Shown here in pieces: positions 38,945 through 48,463 of a DNA stretch of 64,000 nucleotides. The stretch is from contig NC_089461.1 in the NCBI RefSeq assembly GCF_029203305.1, forward strand, positions 1,302,001-1,366,000, written 5' to 3'. Position numbers and translations under genes: made by a program. The stretch is from Yamadazyma tenuis (Eukaryota; Ascomycota; Pichiomycetes; Serinales; Debaryomycetaceae). The notes beneath the pieces are model-generated. The model worked only from the letters and a program-made list of their open reading frames with translations, ran no database searches and was not told where the DNA came from. How positions within the stretch are numbered: position 1 is the first letter of the stretch; every line of letters begins with the position of its first letter.

Positions 38945-40027
38945 TCATATGCTCAACTCAGTCACACGTTTATATAACTCCAAGTCCCACATGTTCCAAT
39001 CGTACCAGATGATTTGGGGGAAAAAAGTGGCCAAGTGCCACATAGCATGCGAATCAACTACTTTAAGGATAGGTTTAAACTCACAAATCTCAAAAAACAT
39101 CGAACCAAACATCCACAAGTTGAGTAGAATTGGTAATAAAGGAATATACTTCGATTTAGACAAACTCAAGTAGTTCAATTTCATGAGAATCTTCGTTTCA
39201 AATGGTAACAATTGAATGGAATTGGAAAGAATTGGATAGTTGTTGGTATAAATTCGGCTCACTTTCACTGAATGTAAAACCCAAAGTACAAGAGTTATGA
39301 TTCCGATTACTGAGTGGAAAACAAGGTTATAATTATAGTCCCAATCATGGCTCAATTTTACCAAGTGCAATCCATATATTGTCCCGATAGCAATCTGGAA
39401 AGGAAGGAGGTTATTCTTGAACAACTCGAAGTACCTGATAATTATTATGTAGAAGTTGAACAAAATTATCAAAGAAGCTCCAAAGTAATCTAAGGTCTCG
39501 GTGATTGGTAAATCTCGTGTATGAAATAACATACTGAATGTCCAACCTACCATTGAAATGGAAAGCAACACTAAATATTGACCATACATGGTTCTCACTG
39601 GCCCTGAACTTCTCTTTCTTTGGGGATTTATCTTCCTGAAGTTATGATAATTAATTAAGAAGTTCAATAATGAGAAAACCACTGATGCAACCTCTGTCAT
39701 TCCGAAGACTCTTTTGAAAGGCCATTTGCCATAAAACTTGACGATCGGAGCACCCTGGGATATTCTAATATCTGTTATGATTTGCTGACACTTGTAATCA
39801 CAATCAGCGGGACATTGCCACCCAAATAATTGTTTGAATGGGAAGTGTACGTTGTTCTTGGAATCAAAATCTCCCATAGTGTACTTGCTACTAATCGAGG
39901 AGATTCTCTTTTGGAGACATAGGTAACTTTTGCATTGATCATTACAATGCATAAACTCCGGAAGCTGATCACCTAAAGAGCATATTATCGGTGTCACAAA
40001 CAAAAATAGAATAATCAATAGCTTCAT
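38945..40027 (-). CDS. PER1: GPI-anchor remodelling phospholipase Per1
   Basis: 360 residues. Signal peptide (MKLLIILFLFVTPIICSLG), a Cys-rich luminal domain (CNDQCKSYLCLQKR, WQCPADCDYKCQ), then about seven membrane helices. Family residues of the CREST hydrolase superfamily are present: FSMLFHTRDLP with a His and an Asp, and a C-terminal DSHAMWHL with two His. Per1/PGAP3 removes the sn-2 acyl chain of GPI anchors in the ER, so proteins such as the adhesin at 2227-4686 would be substrates. Length matches S. cerevisiae Per1 (357). ATG at 40027 opens the signal peptide. Confidence 0.95.
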   Translation of the reverse strand: MKLLIILFLFVTPIICSLGDQLPEFMHCNDQCKSYLCLQKRISSISSKYTMGDFDSKNNVHFPFKQLFGWQCPADCDYKCQQIITDIRISQGAPIVKFYGKWPFKRVFGMTEVASVVFSLLNFLINYHNFRKINPQRKRSSGPVRTMYGQYLVLLSISMVGWTFSMLFHTRDLPITETLDYFGASLIILFNFYIIIIRYFELFKNNLLPFQIAIGTIYGLHLVKLSHDWDYNYNLVFHSVIGIITLVLWVLHSVKVSRIYTNNYPILSNSIQLLPFETKILMKLNYLSLSKSKYIPLLPILLNLWMFGSMFFEICEFKPILKVVDSHAMWHLATFFPQIIWYDWNMWDLELYKRVTELSI

Positions 40028-42774
40028 CTAGGTGCAATGAATTTTTAATGTGAATCGCGTTTTACAACATAGTGTCAAAAGAGGCCAAGGCTCAAGACGT
40101 AAGTGGATAATGTTTGATGGTTACATTGAACCCAGCATGTAGCAGAAATATTCAATGCTAGATGAAGAAAAAGTTGGAATCTTGGAGGACGCAAGACTAA
40201 GGGATTTAGCAACCAAGAGATGAATTAACAGGCTTAGGGTAGACCTTAGCTGGGTCGGGTGTAGAGCTAAAGAAGCAAGACTCAATACTTCTGAGCACAG
40301 CTTCAAACACATATCACTGCAAAAGCATGAAAATGATATTTTATTAACCATTTATCTTAGATAACGTAAAAAGAATAACAACTTTCCAATTAAATTAAAG
40401 CGGTAAAAATACGTTCATCACATATCGAAATGTTGACTTGAGAGTTGACCTTAGTTGGAAATTTGTACCACATTCACTACAGTAACTATTTCTACGGACA
40501 TTATGCGTCTCTGTCATTGAAATATTTCTTACACATAGCCACATAACCCGAATAAGCAAGGATTAGCCCACTGCTTCACAACGCTGTCTTGCAGCATCAC
40601 TCAATCTACTGAAGGTCTTGTCTCTCCAGGACTAAGCCAATCGCACGTTCTCTTCCAATTCCAACTCCGTTCGGTTATGAAGTTTAGGTCCGAGTCGCTA
40701 TCTATTATACCGAAGACGTTCGCATATTCCGTTATAACCAACCCATAATAGTAATATGCATCGTAACACCACTTCAGTTGGGATTCACATCCTTCTAAAC
40801 TCCCTGAGATGTCGAAGGTGTGCTATATGATGAACCAGAGGACAAATAGTGGTCACTGCCTGATGACAAGCATGTGGGGTACTACATGGGCCAGGCGCAC
40901 CACCGCTCAAATGGTGTCTCACACCAGGTAAGAATTGATCTCAGTTATAACCTTTGGTAATACACTTGGCGTTCGTTCCATTCAAAAGCGTTAGAATATA
41001 AATGAGAGTTATGATCCAACATATTTTCGAATTTTTTAGGGTCCAGATGTTCATTGTTCTTCTTTGCTAGAGCCATCAAGCAATATTCGGTGATCAAAGC
41101 TCCAGGTAAAGTAACGACATACACAAATGTTCACAGAACTCTCAGTAATGTGTCCTTTAAAATCTTTTAAGCTTAAGATTTTGTTACCTATTGGCCCGTC
41201 GTGTCCCACCTTCGCGTCCCACCTTCGAAACACAATTAACTTTTTATAGATGGTCCTGTTGTTTGGTGTGTCTAGAACGAAAACAAAAACTACTATTTTA
41301 GCACAAAAGTAATATCATAAGATGAGAAGTTAGTGTCTCGTACTTGCATATATAGCTGCTTAGATAGCAGCAAAAATTATGGAAACTCCCTTGCAAAATT
41401 AGCCCTGCAACAGATTAATCGGACAAAATTGCAGGTTGAGGTATTTGAAGATTTTAAATGAAACCGGGGAAAAAGTCGTACATCCGCGAGCTTATCTATA
41501 GACAGACATAGATTCTGAACCGTAACTGGAAAGTCGAACTTAAGTTTGATAAGTAGTCTGTCGTCAAATCACACGACTCAGACAGACATTGTCCCCTGTA
41601 CTTGAAAGTTTCACCTGTGACTCGTTTGGTACAATCCCACTCTCTGACATCATTGTTTTTGACTACTAACCCGTTTTCTTTAGGTAATAGCCACAGAGAA
41701 GGCACATTGAATGAGCAGAAGTTTTCACCAAACGAGGAGGGTCATCTGAAAAATCAAGATATGCCAAAGTAGTGCACTATTTTGTAAAGAGGAGACCCTT
41801 AGGATTTCAATGTGATATGATACAATATCCTTGAAAACACTGGTGATAACATATTTGATGATTATTTCAGAGGTGCGACAAAAAGAAAATATACACTAGG
41901 GGAATTAGTACAACACGTAGCAACAATTTCTAATGGCAAATTTCCTATCAGGCAAATGCACTTACTGCACAAGGGTCCAATCATCTTATCTTTCTTGATA
42001 CGGACTTTAACCCAAACAAGCAGTCAGGTCCATGGAGCGCAACTTTCAAGGGGTCTTCAAATTTCAGGATGGTTAATCGTTAATGATCACTTTTCACCCA
42101 GATAACCCATGCAAGGAGGCAACGAAGATTTCCAACAGGCTGATCGATTACCCAAGGAACGAATATAGGACTCACAAAGTCATGTCATATCGAATGGAAA
42201 AGCTTAAATCAATAATATGTAGTTTGTGCTTTTTTGCAATTACAATAGAGAAAAAACCTAAAGGATGAAGTCATTTCCAGAGTGAAATGCAACCGCCTTT
42301 AATAATTGGTGATCAATAATTCGCCCCTTTTTAACCGGTAAGTCCAAATTAGCCAACTTGATTATTTATCCGCTGAAACTGGCTCCTGTCGCTTAGCTGA
42401 AATGCACCCAATAGAAGATTCTGCAAAAAATGTAGGCTCAACATAATCCTCAAGAGCCTCACAGCCAGTGGTTGTGCCCGTAAATCACCCCCTCTATAAC
42501 AGACTAAGAACTCATAACCCGTGTATGGAAATACACAGGATTCTATTGTTGCAACTCAGCATTTATCCAATTAGAAGCCAGCCATAGAGAAAAATCTATG
42601 TAGAACTGACCTCAAAAGGCATATTGCCCAATCGGGAGCGGCGTGAGGCGTGCGGCGAAAAAATTTTTTTTGGTCCGGAATTTTTCAATATATAAGCTGA
42701 AATATTCGCCCTTCTTTTTTGACGATTTATAAAGACTTATATCTTGTTGTTCGTGGTCAGTACCCTGAAATTTT
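40028..42774. other. Long intergenic region (2.7 kb), no supported gene
   Basis: Short frames at 40121-40351, 41051-41233 and 41496-41705 (minus) and 42083-42268 (plus) show no homology. A textbook branch site and 3' splice site (TACTAAC at 41664-41670, TAG at 41682-41684) precede an open stretch to 41772 ending EEGHLKNQDMPK, hinting at a small spliced transcript. The last 150 bases carry a GC-rich patch (GGAGCGGCGTGAGGCGTGCG at 42637) and a TATATAAG, the promoter of the next gene. Confidence 0.4.
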
Positions 42775-43689
42775 ATGAGTATGTCTAGTTTAAATATGCG
42801 GTTGCGCAAAAGTGTTAGGTCCCGGAGATTAACTTACAAATCAGTAGAATTGCAACAGGAAAAACCCCAATTGAAGCAACTAGCGACGAAAAGAAAGCAA
42901 CCAGAATCTGAATGTTCGTTTAACAAGAGAGCAAAAGTCGTTGAGCGTAACGCCAATGGCACTATTAAAAATGTCGATACCGATAAGATTGATCCAATTG
43001 AAAGGTTATTAAGTCTCAATAATCGTTATGATTGTGATTTAAATACTTACTTACAACAAGAGCAAGAGCGAGTTGACGAAGATTCTGATGATTACGATGA
43101 TAGTGATGAATCTGAAAGTGATGAATACTCAAGTATGAGTAGGAGAACCAGTGAAATTAATGAAGTTTCTCTTAATTTTTCTAAGATTGTTAACGATAAT
43201 TTACTCAGGTATGAGCCTTTCAATTTCATCAATCAGAACTCTTCATTTGCCATGTTAAACAATCATTCGGTTGCTCAAAATGTCAGCACAAGTGTCAGCA
43301 AATCTGAGGTTCCATTCTTCCGACTGGTGAACTTTAACCCTCAACCCAAGCAGAATGTTATTGATGAATTATTGAACTTGGATGATGAAATTGAACAACC
43401 AGTCGGCCCTAAAGATCCGATTCAGACTAATACCACGGGTGATATTAATGCTACAACTACCTCTGTATCTGACTCCGAAGAGGAAGAACTTACCACTCCA
43501 AAGAACTCTCCTTTGATGACCAACTCAAAGATGTGTTTCAACTACAGACAACATGATCATTTAAACTTGTCAAATTTCAAACCTCAGCCTTCAGATTTGA
43601 AGATTCTTAATGAAAACTCAATTTTTTCAGGAAAGCTAAATGAGACAATTGGATCTGGCCGGTTTTTGATCAATGATTTTTTCTTATGA
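42775..43689 (+). CDS. Unknown acidic, probably nuclear protein
   Basis: 304 residues; ATGs at 42775, 42781 and 42796. The N-terminus is strongly basic with NLS-like runs (RLRKSVRSRRLTYK, ATKRKQPE, NKRAK). An acidic Ser/Asp block follows (about 95-125, DEDSDDYDDSDESESDEYS), then low-complexity Asn/Ser-rich sequence and a conserved-looking C-terminus (FSGKLNETIGSGRFLINDFF). No domain recognised. Composition fits a transcription or cell-cycle regulator, but that is inference. It has a long upstream region and a clear TATA at about 42694. Confidence 0.7.
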   Translation: MSMSSLNMRLRKSVRSRRLTYKSVELQQEKPQLKQLATKRKQPESECSFNKRAKVVERNANGTIKNVDTDKIDPIERLLSLNNRYDCDLNTYLQQEQERVDEDSDDYDDSDESESDEYSSMSRRTSEINEVSLNFSKIVNDNLLRYEPFNFINQNSSFAMLNNHSVAQNVSTSVSKSEVPFFRLVNFNPQPKQNVIDELLNLDDEIEQPVGPKDPIQTNTTGDINATTTSVSDSEEEELTTPKNSPLMTNSKMCFNYRQHDHLNLSNFKPQPSDLKILNENSIFSGKLNETIGSGRFLINDFFL

Positions 43690-44185
43690 TGAATATTATG
43701 AACAGTGATGAAGATTTACTGTGATGTGAAATGAGCTTTAATGAATTTATTTAGTTACAATTTAATTTAACCATGCCAAACTTCGAGTACCAGATAATAT
43801 ATGGTGGATTTGGCGATTGTGGGGTGATTTATATAATCTGCTTGTGTATATAGAAATTTTATGTGTTTAATTAATAGCATTCTGCTTAAGGTGTATTTTT
43901 TACTCCGTCGTGGGTTGCCGTTTAGTCGAGGGTGTTTTTTTTTGCCATCCCGAACTACGCCTTTTAGCCTTCAAGTAATTTTATTAAAATTCCCAAATTC
44001 TGATTGGTCATTAAAATTTGCAACAACCAAAAGTTTCTTCCTCGGAGAATTCCTTTAAGCCAACGTATACTGTCATTACAATATTATTCGGTTACAGGAG
44101 ATTTCAGGTCGTGTATCAAACGACGATAAGATTTTTGCGGAACTAGATTTATTTTATTGATCAAGTTTCTGTTAGAAACCTCACT
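43690..44185. other. Intergenic, no supported gene
   Basis: 496 bp. A 65-codon frame (43861-44058) starts with ATG but shows no homology or coding character. T-runs near 43690-43970 may mark the 3' end of the upstream transcript. The rest is promoter of the PhyH gene. Confidence 0.45.
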
Positions 44186-45100
44186 ATGACTTTCACAGGA
44201 TTGACGCCTGAGCAGTTGGAGACTTTTGACAGAGAGGGAATGCTTTGCATCCCCGACTTCTTGAATCGAGATGAGATATCCACGTTAATGAAAAGATCAC
44301 ACGAGCTCTTGGAGGACTTTGATGTCACCACTCACCCAAAAACTCAGTTCAAGACTGGGGAAGAGAGCCATATTGGAGATCAATATTTCTTTGACTCTGC
44401 TGATAAGATATCTTTTTTCTTTGATGTAGACGCTTTCGATGAAAATGGAAATTTGGCTTTTTCCAAAGAAATGGCCGTCAATAAAATTGGACATGGTTTG
44501 CATATTCACGAGAAAGAGTTTCACAAAATAACATTCGACCAAAAGGTCAAGGAAGTTGCTAGATCGTTGAAGTTTGTCGATCCAAGGGTTTTACAAAGCA
44601 TGGTTATCTTCAAACACCCCGTCAAAGATGCGTCCAATCCTAGAGATAACGAAGTACCTCCACATAATGATGGTACATTTCTATTCACAAAACCTCATAC
44701 TGCAGTTGGCTTTTGGTTTGCTCTAGAGGATTGTACTGCTGAAAATGGGTGTCTATCTTATAATCCTGGAACTCACAAGACGCATCCTATCAAGAGTAGA
44801 TTTGTGAAGCTCAATGGAGGGGATGATGGATGTGGGTTTATTCCAGTGGAACATGGGGTCAAAGAAATACCTCCTGACAGACCCGAGGATTATCAATTGG
44901 TCAAATGCAAAGCAGGTTCTTTGATATTGATCCATGACGCCGTTCTACATAAATCAGAGAAGAACAAGTCGTCTGCTTCAAGGTTTGCCTATGCGTTTCA
45001 TATAATAGATGGAACTTCTGAATATGACAATCTTAATTGGTTACAAGTACCTCCCGGGAAGGAAGGGGGTACGGAATTTAGCAGACTTTTTGAAAATTAG
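44186..45100 (+). CDS. Phytanoyl-CoA dioxygenase (PhyH/PHYHD1) family protein
   Basis: 304 residues, the normal PHYHD1 size. A Fe(II)/2-oxoglutarate dioxygenase double-stranded beta-helix is inferred from the facial triad H160-x-D162 (PPHNDGTFLF) and H254 (LIHDAVLHKSEKN), plus the 2-oxoglutarate-binding Arg about 266 (SASRFAYAFHII). The N-terminal region FDREGMLCIPDFLNRDEI is typical of the family. There is no obvious PTS1 at the C-terminus (SRLFEN), so it is probably cytosolic rather than peroxisomal. The substrate is not known for fungal members. Confidence 0.88.
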   Translation: MTFTGLTPEQLETFDREGMLCIPDFLNRDEISTLMKRSHELLEDFDVTTHPKTQFKTGEESHIGDQYFFDSADKISFFFDVDAFDENGNLAFSKEMAVNKIGHGLHIHEKEFHKITFDQKVKEVARSLKFVDPRVLQSMVIFKHPVKDASNPRDNEVPPHNDGTFLFTKPHTAVGFWFALEDCTAENGCLSYNPGTHKTHPIKSRFVKLNGGDDGCGFIPVEHGVKEIPPDRPEDYQLVKCKAGSLILIHDAVLHKSEKNKSSASRFAYAFHIIDGTSEYDNLNWLQVPPGKEGGTEFSRLFEN

Positions 45101-45263
45101 GCTTTAATGTATAGTCGTTATTTATTGTAATATGAGAATACTGATGATTCTTACGCCGAACTCAAATTATTGAGGAAAGCAGGACCAACAAAGACCAAGT
45201 GGAATGAGAAATAGGAGGAAATATCAACCACTTGGGTACCAAGGTACTTAATGTAATTGGGGT

Positions 45264-46859
45264 TTAGGCAATTTGGCTCATTAAGGCTATGCATTTTTCG
45301 ATATTTTGATTCTGAGGAGCACATACTGGTACTATGTTCCAGACCTCTCCCTCAATATTGAGATGGGTTTCGATGTACTCTTTAAACTTCGTGTATGTTT
45401 TATTATTGTCATTGAGATCTGCTTTGGTTGCAATTATTAATTTCCTTTTGTTCTTTAATTTGGTCTCCCCAAGCTCTTCAATCAAAATCCGGAGATCTTC
45501 AATAGGGCTCTTCTCTAATGATACAACAAAAACCAACCCCTTACACCTTTCAATGTGTCTCAAGAAGTCAAGACCCATCCCTTTATTTTCGGAAGCCCCT
45601 TTAATGATACCAGGGATATCAGCAACTGTGAATGGGTCCTTATCAATAGTCGTATAAATAGTTCCAATAGTTGGTTGCAAAGTAGTAAATTCCCAATGAC
45701 CAACTCTTGGACGAGCTCTGGATATACTTCTAAGTAAGCTAGATTTCCCAGCATTAGGTAAACCCACCAATCCTAAATCTGCGATCAATTTCAACTCCAA
45801 TAAGAAGAATTGGACATTACCATCTCTCCCTTTCTTAGCAAAACGAGGGTTTCTGACATCTTTTGTTAAAAAATTCATATTCCCCATTCCACCTCGTCCA
45901 CCCTTGAGCAAAAGTATTGGTTTATCCGTAACATCATCCAAGTCCATACCCAATATTGGAAAATAGTCTTCTGTGAGCTCTTCATTGATTATTTCTTGAT
46001 CGTATCCTTGAACAGTTTCGTCTAGTTTGACAAAAAAATCTCTTTCCTTGAAATATTCTTCATCATGCTCACTGAAGAGCCAGCCTTCTCCTGGTTTGAA
46101 AGAGTTTCTGAAGAATTGAATGTACTGTCCCAGGTAACTAGTTAATATTTCAAGCCAAGTTGATTGCTTATTTGTGGTTTTAAACAGTTCTCGAAGAACA
46201 AGAGGATCAGGAATCCACCTAAGAGTTGTACCCTTTGGCACTTCTATCAATACATCTTCACCTCTTTTGCCATCCAATTGGGACCCTTTTCCAGGCTGGC
46301 CTCCCTTAGCAACATATGTTCTTCTTATTCTATGTAGAGAACCCATAGTTTCAACAACTTTTAGGTACACATTTCCACCGCTTCCACCGTCTCCACCATC
46401 AGGAGGCCCCAGGGGCTGATTAGCATCTCTGAAGAAAGAAATAGCTCCATTACCCCCTTTACCACTGGAAACACGTATCACCTTCAAATCTTGAAATGCT
46501 TTTCGTTCCACTTTTTGGGCTCTTTTAATGCTTTTCTCACCCATTATGGCATTCATAGACTGATGAGTATTCCCAAAGAAATAGTCCGAGAGCTTGACTA
46601 GCGTTCTACCAAACCCAAAATCATCTTCTCCTAGTTGCCTGAATAGAAATCTGTTATTCTCATCTAGATCAATCACCTGTAATGGTATATCGTTTATCTC
46701 GTTGACAACATCTTCCTCATTTTTGATAATAAAAGACAGTGTGGGTAAGGATGGTGACTCTTGTTTGACAGATATCTCCTCAAGCCATGAGTGGTTGTTC
46801 CTCAAAGGCCGCCTTGTGTGAAACCCGCACCCAAAAGTTTTGCTGAAGGACTTCAACAT
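45264..46859 (-). CDS. MTG2: Mitochondrial Obg-type GTPase Mtg2
   Basis: Obg GTPase of mitochondrial large-subunit assembly. After a presequence it has the glycine-rich Obg fold (SSGKGGNGAISFF, GPPDGGDGGSGGNVYL, KGGQPGKGSQLDGKRGED), then the G domain with G1 GLPNAGKSSLL, G2 TTLQPTIG, G3 DIPGIIKGA and G4 ATKADLND. The first ATG of the frame is 46937 (557 residues). I prefer the one at 46859 (531 residues) because MLKSFSKTFGCGFHTRRPLR is a proper amphipathic, acid-free presequence. It also leaves about 96 bp, instead of 18, to the divergent DBP8. The longer form cannot be excluded. Confidence 0.92.
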   Translation of the reverse strand: MLKSFSKTFGCGFHTRRPLRNNHSWLEEISVKQESPSLPTLSFIIKNEEDVVNEINDIPLQVIDLDENNRFLFRQLGEDDFGFGRTLVKLSDYFFGNTHQSMNAIMGEKSIKRAQKVERKAFQDLKVIRVSSGKGGNGAISFFRDANQPLGPPDGGDGGSGGNVYLKVVETMGSLHRIRRTYVAKGGQPGKGSQLDGKRGEDVLIEVPKGTTLRWIPDPLVLRELFKTTNKQSTWLEILTSYLGQYIQFFRNSFKPGEGWLFSEHDEEYFKERDFFVKLDETVQGYDQEIINEELTEDYFPILGMDLDDVTDKPILLLKGGRGGMGNMNFLTKDVRNPRFAKKGRDGNVQFFLLELKLIADLGLVGLPNAGKSSLLRSISRARPRVGHWEFTTLQPTIGTIYTTIDKDPFTVADIPGIIKGASENKGMGLDFLRHIERCKGLVFVVSLEKSPIEDLRILIEELGETKLKNKRKLIIATKADLNDNNKTYTKFKEYIETHLNIEGEVWNIVPVCAPQNQNIEKCIALMSQIA

Positions 46860-46955
46860 ATTATTGACTAGGATGGTCAGATTGAATTTTCTGCGAAGAT
46901 CATCGAGGAAGCACATCGTAAAAAATCCTTCTCTCATACTACCCCATCTAACTTA

Positions 46956-48302
46956 ATGTCCACATTTCATGAATTAGGAGTTGCTGACTGGTTATGTGAA
47001 TCTCTTAATTCCATGAAGATTCATAAGCCAACATCTATTCAAGCAGCCTGTATTCCAGAGGTTTTGAAAGGAAAAGATTGCATTGGGGGTGCCAAAACAG
47101 GTAGTGGTAAAACGATTGCATTCGGTTTACCCATGTTGCACAAATGGTCAGAAGATCCTTTTGGTGTATACGGGTTGGTTTTGACCCCGACTAGGGAGTT
47201 GGCTCTTCAAATAGCTGAACAGTTTTCGGCGGTAGGCTCATCTATGAATATTAGGGTCAAGGTCATCGTAGGAGGTGAAGACATGATTGAGCAGGCATTG
47301 GCGATCCAAAAAAAACCACATTTCATCATTGCAACCCCTGGTAGATTGGCAGACCACATTTTGAATAGTGGAGAAGATACTATCAATGGGTTAAGGCGGA
47401 TCAAGTTTTTAGTTCTTGATGAAGCAGATCGGTTGTTAAGCAATAGTTTTGGAAAAGATTTAGACAGAATCTTTAACGTTCTCCCCGACTCAAAAAAAAG
47501 ACAAACACTATTGTTCACGGCGACTGTTACGGATGCAGTGAGGTCCTTAAAAGATAAGAATGATAAGGTGTTTGTTCATGAAATTGAAAGTGTTGATAAA
47601 TTCATTATCCCATCTACATTATCATTATACTATATCTTTGTTCCATCCTATGTCAAAGAAGCATATTTAAATGAAGTCCTTAATCTTGATATTTATAAGG
47701 ACAAGGTGGGTATCATATTTGTAAATCGGACCAAAACTGCAGAAATGTTAAGAAGAATGTTAAGAAAATTAGAATTCAGAGTGACCTCTCTACATTCAGA
47801 AATGCCCCAAACTGAGAGAGTTAATTCCATTCAAAGATTCAAAGCAAATGCTGCTAAAATTCTAATAGCTACTGATGTAGCATCCAGAGGATTGGATATC
47901 CCCAATGTTGAATTTGTTATTAACTTTGACATTCCTGCTGACCCTGATGATTTTGTTCATAGAGTTGGTAGAACTGCCAGAGCTGGTAAGAAGGGAGATT
48001 CTATTACTGTTGTGGGCGAGAAAGATATTGAAAGAGTATTGGCGATTGAAGAGAGAATCAACGATAAACTCAAACTTCTCGAGGATATTTCTGATAACAA
48101 ACTCATCAAGGATTCATTGAAATCCACCAGTGATGCCAAACGAGAGAGCTTAATAGAGATGGAAAATGAAAACTTTGGTGAAAGAAGACAGATTAACAAA
48201 CGAAAGCATATAGAAAGAGAAAATGAGAACTCCAAAGTAATGAAGAAGAGGAACAAACCGAAGACATTGAAGAGTGTCAAACACAAGTCCACCAGTTCAT
48301 AG
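46956..48302 (+). CDS. DBP8: DEAD-box RNA helicase Dbp8
   Basis: 448 residues with the full DEAD-box set: Q motif (FHELGVADWL...KPTSIQ), I AKTGSGKT, Ia PTRELALQ, TPGR, II DEAD, III as TAT rather than SAT (LLFTATVTD), IV-V (IIFVNRTKTAEM, ATDVASRGLD) and VI HRVGRTARAG. The tail is Lys-rich. Sequence and length fit Dbp8, a nucleolar helicase of 40S subunit synthesis that works with Esf2. It shares a very short divergent promoter with MTG2, pairing cytosolic and mitochondrial ribosome assembly factors. Confidence 0.92.
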   Translation: MSTFHELGVADWLCESLNSMKIHKPTSIQAACIPEVLKGKDCIGGAKTGSGKTIAFGLPMLHKWSEDPFGVYGLVLTPTRELALQIAEQFSAVGSSMNIRVKVIVGGEDMIEQALAIQKKPHFIIATPGRLADHILNSGEDTINGLRRIKFLVLDEADRLLSNSFGKDLDRIFNVLPDSKKRQTLLFTATVTDAVRSLKDKNDKVFVHEIESVDKFIIPSTLSLYYIFVPSYVKEAYLNEVLNLDIYKDKVGIIFVNRTKTAEMLRRMLRKLEFRVTSLHSEMPQTERVNSIQRFKANAAKILIATDVASRGLDIPNVEFVINFDIPADPDDFVHRVGRTARAGKKGDSITVVGEKDIERVLAIEERINDKLKLLEDISDNKLIKDSLKSTSDAKRESLIEMENENFGERRQINKRKHIERENENSKVMKKRNKPKTLKSVKHKSTSS

Positions 48303-48463
48303 ACATATTGTACATTAATAGGTTGAAACTCGTAGTGCATGTTCTTCAATGAGACAGTCGTCTACAAGTCGCACCTTTTTGTTTAGAAAAAACACTTGTT
48401 GACTTTTTGATAAGCTCGTTAATTTCGCTAAACAAGTCGGAAGGTGCAACCAAACATAACAAC

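Noticed and set aside
40826..40870. C/D-box snoRNA (ATGATGA and CTGA words)
   Set aside because: Boxes are too close together and there is no terminal stem.
43861..44058. 65-codon ATG frame before the PhyH gene
   Set aside because: No homology or coding character; lies in AT-rich intergenic DNA.
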